Shown in pieces: positions 7,774 through 15,934 of a DNA stretch of 64,000 bases; the first letter of the stretch is position 1; each line of letters opens with the position of its first letter. The stretch lies in assembly GCF_004216905.1 (NCBI RefSeq), contig NZ_SGXJ01000001.1, positions 2,232,001 through 2,296,000 of the forward strand. The letters run 5' to 3'. The notes under the pieces were generated by a model that was given only the letters and a program-made list of their open reading frames with translations, had not been told where the DNA came from and did not search any database. A program made the translations under genes and the position numbers. This stretch comes from Kribbella sp. VKM Ac-2569 (GTDB lineage: Bacteria; Actinomycetota; Actinomycetes; Propionibacteriales; Kribbellaceae).

Positions 7774-8244
7774 TTGTTCGCACAACGCTTCCGCACGCTC
7801 TCTTCCGCTGCCACGGCCGCCGTGGTGCTGGCCGGTACGGCGGCGCTCGCGCCACTGCCGGCCGATGCGGCGATCACCGTCGTCCTGAGCGGCATCCAGT
7901 ACGACCCGCCGGGCGCGGATGTCCGCACCAACGCTCAGCTGAACAACGAGTTCTTCACCGTGCGCAACATCAGCTCGCGGCCGATCAACCTGTCCGGGTT
8001 CCGCGTCCTGGACGCCGCCAACCACCTGTTCGTGTTCCCGCGCGGCTACGTGCTGCCGGGCCAGTCGACCGTCATCGTCCGCACCGGCAAGAACCGGAAC
8101 CGCGCGCTCACGCTGTACTGGAACCAGAGCTGGTACATCTGGAACAACACCGGCGACACCGCCCGCTTCCAGACCCCGGCCGGCAAGACCTTCGACACCT
8201 GCACCTACAAAGCAGTCACCGGCCGCTACCGCGTCGGCTGCTAG
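7774..8244 (+). CDS. Secreted lamin-tail domain protein
   Basis: A 156-residue protein starting at TTG 7774, 8 bases after a GGGGGA ribosome binding site. A signal peptide of about 30 residues ends near LAPLPADA. The remainder is a lamin-tail (LTD) Ig-like fold: ITVVLSGIQYDPPG, NNEFFTVRNISSRPINLSGF, YVLPGQSTVIVRTG and DTARFQTPAGKTFDTCTY are the typical strands. Extracellular LTD proteins in actinobacteria are small, probably binding or structural, proteins. Its stop overlaps the stop of the convergent MOSC gene within CTAG. Confidence 0.85.
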   Translation: MFAQRFRTLSSAATAAVVLAGTAALAPLPADAAITVVLSGIQYDPPGADVRTNAQLNNEFFTVRNISSRPINLSGFRVLDAANHLFVFPRGYVLPGQSTVIVRTGKNRNRALTLYWNQSWYIWNNTGDTARFQTPAGKTFDTCTYKAVTGRYRVGC

Positions 8245-9098
8245 CGGCGGTCCGGCGCAGGGTCGGTTCCGTCCGGGATCCATTCCTGGACAGTGATCTC
8301 GTCCCCCACCCGGATGTTGCCCGGGGCAAGTACTGCGCCTTTGACGCCGAAGCTCACCCCGCCGCCGTAGGCGGGTTCACGCCGGTACGTCGCCAGCGTC
8401 CGGGTCGGTTCCGGCCCGGACTTGGCGCCGGTCGCCTGGTTCACCGTCGGCACCGCGCACCGGATCCCGCGCGCGGAGTACCCGATCTCCACCGCGCCGG
8501 CGGTCATCCGGAGCACCTTGTCCTCGGTGTGCGGCTCGGCCCACCCGGAGACGACCAGGTTCGGCCGAAAGCGGTTCATCGGGATCGCGTCGCCGCCGCG
8601 TTCGAGGATGCGTGCGTTCAGCCCGTCGAGTGACGCCTGCGACGTGATCATCAGCGCGTGCGCATCACCGAATCCGGTCAGCCCGCGATTTACGCCCCAC
8701 CCGGGCCGCTCGTGCTCGGGCGTCACGCGAACCAGAGCCGCCGGCACGCCGAGGCGCGCGGTGAACCACTCGTCCGCGGCCGGGTCCTGCACGATGCCCT
8801 GCCCGAACCATTTCTCGAACAGGCTGACGTCACGCCGCTTCCCGTCGTACCGGATCTCGATCTCGAGGTCCGGGGCGCCGGGCGCCGACAGCCGGAGCGC
8901 GTCGCCGGCGAGTTCGGCACGCAGCGTGGCCATCGCGGGCAGCTTGCGCTGACTGAGGAACGACCCGTCCGGCTGGACCAGCATGAACAGCCGGTCGTTC
9001 AGCAGACCGGTCGGTCCGACGTCGGCGGACTCGACGGAGATCCCGGCGAGGCCCTTCACCGGGTAGTAGGCCAGGGCGGCAACCTTCGCGACAGACAC
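8241..9098 (-). CDS. MOSC domain protein (molybdenum cofactor sulfurase C-terminal type)
   Basis: A 285-residue protein with an N-terminal MOSC beta-barrel (VAALAYYPVKGLAGISVESADVG) and a C-terminal MOSC domain. The conserved cysteine lies in YSARGIRCAVPTVNQATG and the closing strand is VLAPGNIRVGDEITV. Related proteins bind or transfer sulfur on molybdenum cofactor, for example mARC-type reductases and YiiM/YcbX. GTG 9098 gives the canonical beginning. It is divergent from the XRE regulator, with a palindrome between them, so it may be that regulator's target. Confidence 0.88.
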   Translation of the reverse strand: MSVAKVAALAYYPVKGLAGISVESADVGPTGLLNDRLFMLVQPDGSFLSQRKLPAMATLRAELAGDALRLSAPGAPDLEIEIRYDGKRRDVSLFEKWFGQGIVQDPAADEWFTARLGVPAALVRVTPEHERPGWGVNRGLTGFGDAHALMITSQASLDGLNARILERGGDAIPMNRFRPNLVVSGWAEPHTEDKVLRMTAGAVEIGYSARGIRCAVPTVNQATGAKSGPEPTRTLATYRREPAYGGGVSFGVKGAVLAPGNIRVGDEITVQEWIPDGTDPAPDRR

Positions 9099-9124
9099 AG
9101 GGACCAGCCTAACCGGCCTTGCTC

Positions 9125-9154
9125 TGTTGAAACATGTTGAATTATGTTTGAACA
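9125..9154. promoter_or_regulatory. Palindromic operator candidate overlapping the XRE gene start
   Basis: TGTTGAAACAT (9125-9135) and ATGTTTGAACA (9144-9154) are inverted with one mismatch, in an AT-rich patch between divergent MOSC and XRE genes. The right arm contains ATG 9144. This fits an autoregulatory operator of the XRE protein, which would also cover the MOSC promoter. Confidence 0.5.
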
Positions 9155-9674
9155 CGTGGAGGATGTCGCTGCTTTCGCTGCCGCCTTGGATCGGGTACGT
9201 CGTCAGGCGGGTCTGAGCTACCGCCAATTGGCGGACCGCGCGCACTACTCGCACCCGCACCTGATCCGCGCGACCAGCGGCAAACACCTCCCGACCTGGG
9301 ACGTGGCCGCCGCCTATCTCACCGGCTGCGGAGTTCCGGCGGATCTGCTGCCGGTCTGGCACCGGCGATGGCAGCAGGCGAGCCGCGACCCGCGCGACAT
9401 CGTCGGCCTGCTGGAGAACGCGGAGAGCCTCGAAGACCTGGGAGTCGCACTAGCGGCGCTAGCCCGGCCGCGATCCTTGCGAACACTCGAGCAGCAGACG
9501 GGCATCCCGCGAGCCACAATCCAGGCCTGGCTCCAAGGCACCAGACTCCCCGGCCGAGACCGCCTCGACCACCTAGTCAGAACGATCGACGCAACACCAC
9601 CTGAGCGCACCGCGGTCGCCGAAGCCGTGGAACGCCTCAGCTCCGGAAGGCTGAGGCCGGCGCGCGTGGCGTGA
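9144..9674 (+). CDS. XRE-family helix-turn-helix regulator
   Basis: A 176-residue cytoplasmic DNA-binding protein. The N-terminal HTH (AALDRVRRQAGLSYRQLADRAHYSHPHLIRA) is classic XRE, and a second HTH-like unit appears near residues 112-130 (LEQQTGIPRATIQAWLQG). There is no obvious ribosome binding site before ATG 9144, which sits in the inverted repeat, so a leaderless transcript or a start at GTG 9156 is possible. The 3' end overlaps the convergent spermidine-synthase-like gene by 38 bases. Targets unknown; autoregulation is likely. Confidence 0.85.
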   Translation: MFEHVEDVAAFAAALDRVRRQAGLSYRQLADRAHYSHPHLIRATSGKHLPTWDVAAAYLTGCGVPADLLPVWHRRWQQASRDPRDIVGLLENAESLEDLGVALAALARPRSLRTLEQQTGIPRATIQAWLQGTRLPGRDRLDHLVRTIDATPPERTAVAEAVERLSSGRLRPARVA

Positions 9675-10443
9675 CGTAGCCTTCTGCATCCGTAAGCGGC
9701 GTCGCTTTCCCGGCGAGCTCCTGCAACGGCATCACGCCGTACGGCGGTTGCGCCCGCCGACCCGCATCCGTCAGGTCAGGCACGGACTGCGGCGACGCCA
9801 CCATGATGACGTTCCCGAACCCCTTGCCCCGCAGGATCTTCCGCTCAGCGAGTACGACGCCCGCCCCAACCACGTCCCGTACCGTCGCCGCCGTACGCCG
9901 GATGAACGGCAGGCCGGCCTTCCCATCGATCAGGTTCGCGATCAGTACGCCGGTCGGCCGCAGTACGCGAGCGCACTCCGCGAAGAACTCCGCCGTCACC
10001 AGATTCGCCGGAACCGCCTCGTGCTCGAAGGCATCCAGGATCACCAGATCCATCGAGTCGTCGTACAACTCGCTGATCCCCGCCCGCCCCGTAACCGGAC
10101 GCACCTTGATCCCGGACCGCTTCGGCAACGGCAGTGCCTCGCGCACGAACTCGGTCAGGTCCTCGTCCGGCTCGAGCACGATCTGCCGCGACCGCGGCCG
10201 CGTCACAGCGACGTACCGCGGCAAGCTCAGCGCAGCCCCGCCAACATGCGTCACCGCAACCGGCTGCCGCCGCGGCGCGACCGCATCCACGACGTCACCG
10301 ATCCGCCGCATGTACTCGAACGACAGGTTCCCCGGATCCGCCAGATCCACCTGCGACTGCGGCGACCCGTCCACCCGCAGCACAAATGTCCCGTCGGCCT
10401 GCGCCTCGACGCTAGCCATCCCCGACCCAGTCCGCCGCTCCAC
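9637..10443 (-). CDS. Spermidine synthase-like methyltransferase-fold protein
   Basis: A 268-residue protein of the polyamine aminopropyltransferase family. Visible features are FEYMRRIGDVVD (substrate lid region), VTHVGGAALSLPRYVA (the nucleotide-binding loop, usually GGG), VLEPDEDLTEFVRE and the catalytic-site strand MDLVILDAFEHEAVPANLVT. Stand-alone actinobacterial members often have unproven activity, so true spermidine synthesis is not assured. GTG 10443 is preceded by AGAGGA. Divergent from mdh, with a long palindrome between the two genes. Confidence 0.85.
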   Translation of the reverse strand: MERRTGSGMASVEAQADGTFVLRVDGSPQSQVDLADPGNLSFEYMRRIGDVVDAVAPRRQPVAVTHVGGAALSLPRYVAVTRPRSRQIVLEPDEDLTEFVREALPLPKRSGIKVRPVTGRAGISELYDDSMDLVILDAFEHEAVPANLVTAEFFAECARVLRPTGVLIANLIDGKAGLPFIRRTAATVRDVVGAGVVLAERKILRGKGFGNVIMVASPQSVPDLTDAGRRAQPPYGVMPLQELAGKATPLTDAEGYVTPRAPASAFRS

Positions 10444-10461
10444 GCGGACATCCTCTCAGCT

Positions 10462-10526
10462 CCATCTTTGAGAACCCACCAACCGTTTGGCCGCGAGCAA
10501 AACGGTTGGTGGGTTCTCAAAGATGG
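10462..10526. repeat. Perfect 27-bp inverted repeat between divergent genes
   Basis: The arm beginning CCATCTTTGAGAACCCACC (10462-10488) is exactly complementary to 10500-10526, with an 11-base loop. It lies between two divergent genes, so it is not a terminator shared by converging genes. It could be a mobile palindromic element, a regulatory cruciform, or a processed RNA hairpin. Confidence 0.85.
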
Positions 10527-10553
10527 TGTGAGCAAGTCGGTACCGCCCCAGCG

Positions 10554-10582
10554 TTGGGCTGAGACATCTGGCTTGCTAGCGT
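10554..10582 (+). promoter_or_regulatory. Probable mdh promoter
   Basis: TTGGGC (10554-10559), a 17-base spacer and TAGCGT (10577-10582) resemble a sigma-A promoter about 36 bases before the mdh start codon. Confidence 0.45.
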
Positions 10583-10617
10583 CCCAAGCACACAATCGGA
10601 TGAGCTAGGAGCATGTC

Positions 10618-11610
10618 GTGAGCACTACACCGGTGAAGGTGGCCGTTACCGGGGCCGCAGGGAATATCGGTTACAGCCTGCTGTTCCGGATCGCGAGCGG
10701 CGCACTGCTCGGGCCGGACACGCCGGTGGAGCTGCGGCTGCTGGAGATCACCCCGGCGCTGAAGGCGCTCGAGGGTGTCGTGATGGAGCTCGACGACAGC
10801 GCGTTCCCGACGCTCGCCGGGATCGAGATCGGCGACGACCCGAACGTCGTCTTCGACGGGGTCAACGTCGCGCTGCTGGTGGGCGCGCGGCCGCGGACCA
10901 AGGGGATGGAGCGCGGCGACCTGCTGGAGGCGAACGGCGCGATCTTCACCGTCCAGGGCAAGGCGCTGAACGACCACGCCGCCGACGACATCCGGATCAC
11001 CGTCACCGGCAACCCGGCGAACACCAACGCGCTGATCGCGAAGAGCAACGCGCCGGACATCCCGGCCGAGCGGTTCTCGGCGCTGACCCGGCTGGACCAC
11101 AACCGGGCGCTGGCGCAGCTGGCGAAGAAGACCGGCAGCCACGTCACCGACATCAAGAAGCTGACGATCTGGGGCAACCACTCCTCGACGCAGTACCCGG
11201 ACATCTTCCACGCGGAGGTCGCCGGGAAGAACGCAGCCGAGCTCGTGAACGACCAGGCCTGGCTGGAGAACGACTTCCTCCCGACCACGCAGAAGCGCGG
11301 CGCCGCGATCATCGAGGCCCGCGGCACGTCGTCGGCGGCCTCCGCTGCGGCCGCCACCATCGACCATACCCGCGACTGGCTGAAGGGCACGGCCGAGGGC
11401 GACTGGGCCTCGATGGCGGTCGTCTCCGACGGTTCGTACGACGTACCGGAAGGCCTGATCTCGTCGTTCCCGGTGACCACCAAGGACGGCAACTGGGAGA
11501 TCGTCCAGGGCCTGGAGATCAACGAGTTCTCCCGCGGCAAGATCGACGCCTCGACCGCCGAGCTCGGCGAGGAGCGCGACGCCGTGAAGGACCTCGGCCT
11601 GATCGGCTGA
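10618..11610 (+). CDS. mdh: Malate dehydrogenase
   Basis: A 330-residue NAD-dependent malate dehydrogenase, which interconverts malate and oxaloacetate in the TCA cycle. The dinucleotide loop is [10 protein letters not shown] (11-20). Substrate arginines lie in [16 protein letters not shown] (about 91-99), the catalytic pair is Asp160 in TRLDHNRA and His188 in IWGNHSSTQ, and GNPANTNA marks the cofactor site. Length is normal for the family. GTG 10618 is set by TAGGAG 7 bases upstream; ATG 10613 runs into TGA at once. It stands alone between a promoter and a strong terminator. Confidence 0.97.
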   Translation: MSTTPVKVAVTGAAGNIGYSLLFRIASGALLGPDTPVELRLLEITPALKALEGVVMELDDSAFPTLAGIEIGDDPNVVFDGVNVALLVGARPRTKGMERGDLLEANGAIFTVQGKALNDHAADDIRITVTGNPANTNALIAKSNAPDIPAERFSALTRLDHNRALAQLAKKTGSHVTDIKKLTIWGNHSSTQYPDIFHAEVAGKNAAELVNDQAWLENDFLPTTQKRGAAIIEARGTSSAASAAAATIDHTRDWLKGTAEGDWASMAVVSDGSYDVPEGLISSFPVTTKDGNWEIVQGLEINEFSRGKIDASTAELGEERDAVKDLGLIG

Positions 11611-11620
11611 CAGCACGCAC

Positions 11621-11656
11621 CAGAACGCCCCGGGACATCGATCCCGGGGCGTTCTG
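11621..11656. terminator. Bidirectional terminator hairpin
   Basis: CAGAACGCCCCGGGA (11621-11635) pairs perfectly with 11642-11656 over 15 bp with a 6-base loop. It lies between the converging mdh and S8 protease genes, so it can end both transcripts. Confidence 0.85.
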
Positions 11657-11662
11657 CTGTTC

Positions 11663-14600
11663 TCACCGCAGGCTGTAGGCGGCGATCACGGTTTGCGTCG
11701 TGCTGTTCCCGGCCGCGTCCGTCGCGGTGGAGCGCAGCGAGACGGTCTTGCCGGCCGGCGTCGGGAAGACCGCCTTGCCACCGACAACCGATGCCTGGCG
11801 CCAGGTCGCTCCGGCGTTATCGGAGTACTCGATCTTCACCTTCGCCACCGCACCGGCCTTGACCTCGTACGGCAGGACGGTGACCGGCTTGCGTTCCATC
11901 GTGTTGTGCCCGTCCAGCTCCGGCCCGAACGCGACGGTGTGGACCGGAACGCTGGTCTGGTCCGCCGACGACGTGAACGTCGCCTCCAGATCGACCCGCG
12001 TCGAGAACGGCCACAGCGTCTGTGTTCCGGTCGTGACCAGCTTGTACGACGCCTTACCGGCCGGCAGGTCCGCGACGCCGATGCTGCCGAAGCGCGTCGA
12101 GGACCCGATCTCGGTCCCGTCGCGGTACAGCTTCGTACTCGCCGGCGTCATGGAGATGAACCCGACGTGCCCGTCCGCGTCGGTGAGGCTGTACAGCGAG
12201 AGGTTCAGCTCGCTCCCCGACCGAGTCGCGGCGTACACCGACGGCACGAACGTGGCCGCGTTCCACCGTTCGGTGTAGTACCGGCCGGCCTTGTACAGCA
12301 CCGGCTTCCCTTCCAGGTGCCACTTCGGGAGCGGGAAGTCCCCGCCGTCCGTGTCCTCCTCGGTCACGCCGGACCAGCCGTACTGCGTGTCGTCCAGGTA
12401 GTACCGGATCGTCCGCGGCGGGTCGAGGCGGATGACGCGAGCCCAGCCACCACCACCGTCGGGCATCACCGGGAACAGCATCTTGAAGACCCGGGGATCC
12501 CCGGTCGCGTTGACCGTACTGTCCACGGTCGCGAGGTCGGACTGCTTCACCTGCCGGTCGAACCCGGTGGGGAACTCGCCCGGGAAGTAGTTCGCGATCC
12601 CGTACAGGTACGGCGTGTTCGTGAACAGCCCGTCCGCGCCCGGCACACCCCACTGGGACGTGACGTGCCCGGTCAGTTCGGCCGCGGACAGCCGTGGCCC
12701 GGTGCTGTACGTGTACATCGTCCCAGACCGGAAACCGCCCGCAGAGTAGATGTACGTGCCGTCCTTGATCTTCCGGTCGAAGCCGATGTCCGAGTTCGCC
12801 TGCTTCGCGTCGGCCTTCGGCACCGACGTGGTGACCGGCTTCGCCTTCCGCGCGTCGAGGACGACCGTCTGGTCCGAGGTGAGCTTCACGCTGGGCGCGG
12901 TCAGGATGAAGAAGATCCAGTCCTCCGGTCCGCGCTCGAACTCCTGGAACTGGTCGAGCATGTACTCGCCCTGCGGCAGCCTGAGCGTCACCGTCCCGGT
13001 CTCGTCCGGCGAGTACAGGTCGTGCTTGTCGTTGTCGATGCCGGTAATCGACATCGGGTAGTCCGGGTCCGGTGCACCGTCGGGCCGGATCAGCTTGACG
13101 GTCAGGTTGTACGTCGGACCTTCCTTGTCCACACCTACCGGTACGACGACCGTCTGGCCGCCCCCAGTCGCCGTGATCCGACCGCTGAACAGCCCGTCCG
13201 CGCCGCCGAGTGCAGTGTCCGACGTCGCCTGCACAGACGCCGTACCACCGGCTGGGACGGTCACCGAGTCGGCGCTCAACTTCAGCGCACCGGCCGGAGC
13301 CGCCGCGCCATCGGGCCCGTTCAGCACCGACGTCAGCGACAGCGTGACAGCCGCCTCACCCAGGTTGCGGAACGTCACGTCACGCGTGACCGGCTGGTCG
13401 TCGGAGTGCGGGTACGTCGCCTTCCCGAACGACACGTTGCCGGATTCGGCCACCACGGTCTGCTTGATCGCCGTGGTCAGGTCGATCCGCCCGGCGCCCT
13501 GCTGGAACGACGTCTGGTCGGCCGCGACCTTTGCCGAACCCATCAACGCCGACTTCAGCTCGGCCGGCGTCCAGGACGGGTGCTCCTGCAGCAGAATCGC
13601 GGCAGCGCCGGCGGTGTGCGGCGTCGCCATCGACGTACCGGAAAGCCGCAGGTACTTGTCGCCGACCGGTTCGCCGATCGAGGAGTCCTTCGACTTCGCC
13701 GCCACGATGTCCGTGCCCGGCGCGGTCACGTCCGGCTTCAGCGCGCTGTCACCGACCCGCGGCCCGCGGCTCGACGTCGGGTTGAGCTGATCCTGCTTGG
13801 TCACGTTGCCGACCGTCAGCGCCGCGTCCGCGCTACCCGGCGAGCTGATCGTCCCGTCACCGGGACCATCGTTGCCAGCGGCAATCACAAACAAGGTGCC
13901 GGACTGCGCGGTCAGCCGGTTCACGGCCTCCTCGATCGGGTCGAGCTCCGGAGTGTCGCGGCCGCCGATGCTGAGGTTGACGATCTTCGCTTTGACGTCG
14001 TTCGCGGCCCATTCCATCCCGGCCAGGATCGCGGACTCGTCGCAGCCCCAGACCTCGCAGATCTTGCCGTCGTAGATGCGCGCGTCCGGCGCCACGCCTT
14101 TGTAGCGCCCGTCCGACGCCGCACCGGTGCCGGCGATCGTCGACGCGACGTGCGTACCGTGGCCGACCAGGTCGTCCGCCGACTCACCGGTGAAGTTCTT
14201 CTCCCCCGCGATCTGCGTCGCGAGGTCCGGATGGGTCGCGTCGACGCCGGAGTCGAGGACCGCGACCGACACGCCCTTGCCGGTGTATCCGGCCTGCCAC
14301 GCGACCGGTCCACCGATCTGCGGAACCGACTGGTCCAGCAGCAACTTCCGTTTGCCGTCCAGCCACAGCTTGCTGAACCCTGCCGAGCTCATGAACGCCT
14401 TGGCATTGCTCTTGCTGACCTTCATTGCCGCGCCGCTGATCGACGGCAACTGCCGCGTGACCCGCGTTCCAGCCGGTACGGCGCGCTTCGCAGTGCCGGC
14501 GTACGTCGTCAGCACCGGGATGGTGTTCGTCGACGCGTCGTCGTACCCGTCCTTGACCAGCTCGGCGACATCGAAGAGTCGACGGTCGATCCGCCCGTCC

Positions 14601-14899
14601 CCGACCGCCTTGTAGACATCGGCCGGAATCACGTACGCGTGGTCCCGGACCCGGTAGGTGTTGAAGCCGACATGCTCCCGGCCGGCGGCGGGCTCGATCG
14701 TCGCCTTGGTCACGTCTCCTCCGGCCAGCAGCACGCGGTCGCCGGTGATGAGCGTGACGCTGACGTCCTTGCCACCGGTTACCTGGGCGGATGGCTTGGT
14801 GGACGCCGCGGCGGCGGGTGTCATCACCCCGACGGCAAGGCCCGCGACCGCCAGGACGGCGATCGCGGGCATTCCTCTGCGCGTAGATCTCGAACTCAC
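11663..14899 (-). CDS. Secreted S8 family serine protease (subtilisin-like)
   Basis: A 1078-residue exported protease. A signal peptide (about 1-32) is followed by a propeptide, then the subtilase domain (about 200-480) with the triad Asp216 (VAVLDSGVD), His247 (GHGTHVAS) and Ser423 (GTSMATPH), and the oxyanion asparagine in AAGNDGPG. The ~600 residues after it are beta-rich accessory domains. The C-terminal region (WRQASVVGGKAVFPTPAGKTV and DAAGNSTTQTVIAAYSLR) resembles domains of other large actinobacterial S8 enzymes. ATG 14899 starts a clean signal peptide. A decayed second copy lies immediately upstream at 14970-15128, so this locus was once a tandem pair. Confidence 0.95.
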   Translation of the reverse strand: MSSRSTRRGMPAIAVLAVAGLAVGVMTPAAAASTKPSAQVTGGKDVSVTLITGDRVLLAGGDVTKATIEPAAGREHVGFNTYRVRDHAYVIPADVYKAVGDGRIDRRLFDVAELVKDGYDDASTNTIPVLTTYAGTAKRAVPAGTRVTRQLPSISGAAMKVSKSNAKAFMSSAGFSKLWLDGKRKLLLDQSVPQIGGPVAWQAGYTGKGVSVAVLDSGVDATHPDLATQIAGEKNFTGESADDLVGHGTHVASTIAGTGAASDGRYKGVAPDARIYDGKICEVWGCDESAILAGMEWAANDVKAKIVNLSIGGRDTPELDPIEEAVNRLTAQSGTLFVIAAGNDGPGDGTISSPGSADAALTVGNVTKQDQLNPTSSRGPRVGDSALKPDVTAPGTDIVAAKSKDSSIGEPVGDKYLRLSGTSMATPHTAGAAAILLQEHPSWTPAELKSALMGSAKVAADQTSFQQGAGRIDLTTAIKQTVVAESGNVSFGKATYPHSDDQPVTRDVTFRNLGEAAVTLSLTSVLNGPDGAAAPAGALKLSADSVTVPAGGTASVQATSDTALGGADGLFSGRITATGGGQTVVVPVGVDKEGPTYNLTVKLIRPDGAPDPDYPMSITGIDNDKHDLYSPDETGTVTLRLPQGEYMLDQFQEFERGPEDWIFFILTAPSVKLTSDQTVVLDARKAKPVTTSVPKADAKQANSDIGFDRKIKDGTYIYSAGGFRSGTMYTYSTGPRLSAAELTGHVTSQWGVPGADGLFTNTPYLYGIANYFPGEFPTGFDRQVKQSDLATVDSTVNATGDPRVFKMLFPVMPDGGGGWARVIRLDPPRTIRYYLDDTQYGWSGVTEEDTDGGDFPLPKWHLEGKPVLYKAGRYYTERWNAATFVPSVYAATRSGSELNLSLYSLTDADGHVGFISMTPASTKLYRDGTEIGSSTRFGSIGVADLPAGKASYKLVTTGTQTLWPFSTRVDLEATFTSSADQTSVPVHTVAFGPELDGHNTMERKPVTVLPYEVKAGAVAKVKIEYSDNAGATWRQASVVGGKAVFPTPAGKTVSLRSTATDAAGNSTTQTVIAAYSLR

Positions 14900-14969
14900 T
14901 GCCTCACCCCAAAAGTCGGTTGTCTGCGCAACACCTAGAACGCGGCAACCGGTCTCCGGGGTTGCGCCG

Positions 14970-15128
14970 TCAGCGCATTGCGTACGACCCGATGACGGTC
15001 AGGTCCGTGACGTTGCCGGCGCCGTCGACCAGGTGCGACCGCAGCGAGACGCTCTTTCCGGCCGGCGTCCGGCTTCGCCTACTGCGACGTGACATGGCCG
15101 GTGAACTGCCCGTAGGGGGCCTCCAGGC
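14970..15128 (-). pseudogene. Remnant of a second S8 protease with an internal deletion
   Basis: On the minus strand, 14970-15062 encodes AGKSVSLRSHLVDGAG followed by NVTDLTVIGSYAMR and a stop, which matches the C-terminus of the intact S8 protease (AGKTVSLRSTATDAAG then NSTTQTVIAAYSLR). Directly before it, in another frame, 15082-15128 reads LSLEAPYGQFTGHVTSQ and then TAG, matching the intact internal segment LSAAELTGHVTSQ. About 340 intervening codons are missing. No start codon or catalytic region remains. This is a deletion scar from a tandem duplicate. Confidence 0.75.
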
Positions 15129-15839
15129 TCAGGCAGGCGGGGCAACCGTGGCGTCGGCCTGCCCGGAGGTGGCGAGGGACGCGGCGATGAAGCCCGAGGA
15201 TTTCAGGTCCTCGATCAGGTCGTGGAGATAGGCAACCGTGTCGGGGTGCTTGGACTTCGCGGTGCCGACGGCCTGCTGGATCTGCATGAACCGCTCGTCG
15301 ATCAGGCGGAGGTCCGGGTTCTCCGCGACGTACCGGGTGATCGGCTGCCGGATGCCGGCCGCCACCTCGAGTCCCTCGTCGCGGAACACGTCGACACCCT
15401 CAGACCCGCGGACAACCGTTGCCTGCTGCAACGTCCTGGTCAGGTAGAGGTCGTACGCCGACCCCTGCTTCACCCCGATCCGCACACCCGGCGCATCCAC
15501 CTCGGCGACCGTGGTCAGCCCGGAGTCCCGCGGTACGGCGAAGACACCCTCGATCACGACGTACGGCGCCGTGAACGCCACCTCGGCCGCCCGCGCCGGG
15601 TCGATCGCGAGAAAACAGAGATCCGCCTGGCCTGTCGTCATCGCCTCGAACGACTTCCGCGCCGCATCGAAACACACCAACTCCAACGACACCCCCAGCC
15701 GCCGCGCCAACTCCCGCGCGATATCAACAGTCACCCCACCCGGCGCCTCCGCGGACCCCTGCGCCAACACCGGATTCCCAAGATTGATCGAGGCCCGCAG
15801 AACCCCGTCCGGCGCAAGATCCCCAGCAACAGTCGTCAT
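15129..15839 (-). CDS. Family 3 solute-binding-like protein without signal peptide
   Basis: A 236-residue protein with the two-lobed amino-acid-binding fold of SBP family 3: LRASINLGNPVLAQ, GVTVDIARELARRLGVSLEL, GQADLCFLAIDPARAAEVAFTAPYVVIEG and VGTAKSKHPDTVAYLHDLIEDLKSSG. It starts MTTVAGDLAPDG at ATG 15839, with no signal peptide or lipobox, so it is predicted cytoplasmic, unlike transport SBPs. No permease or ATPase gene is near. It may be a ligand sensor, or an enzyme on the same scaffold such as a cyclohexadienyl-dehydratase-like protein. Its stop abuts the S8 remnant. Confidence 0.85.
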   Translation of the reverse strand: MTTVAGDLAPDGVLRASINLGNPVLAQGSAEAPGGVTVDIARELARRLGVSLELVCFDAARKSFEAMTTGQADLCFLAIDPARAAEVAFTAPYVVIEGVFAVPRDSGLTTVAEVDAPGVRIGVKQGSAYDLYLTRTLQQATVVRGSEGVDVFRDEGLEVAAGIRQPITRYVAENPDLRLIDERFMQIQQAVGTAKSKHPDTVAYLHDLIEDLKSSGFIAASLATSGQADATVAPPA

Positions 15840-15934
15840 ACGGCGACCCTAGTCGGATCCAGTTTTTGCAGAGACATTGCGTAAGTCGGTCGGCGGCCCT
15901 ACTGTGTGCGCAGGAACCGTCCGATGGGGGTGTC

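Noticed and set aside
11693..14938. A very long open frame on the plus strand opposite the S8 protease
   Set aside because: Its product is Arg-rich low-complexity sequence with no motif, as expected for the antisense of a GC-rich gene. The minus strand has a full protease with catalytic triad.
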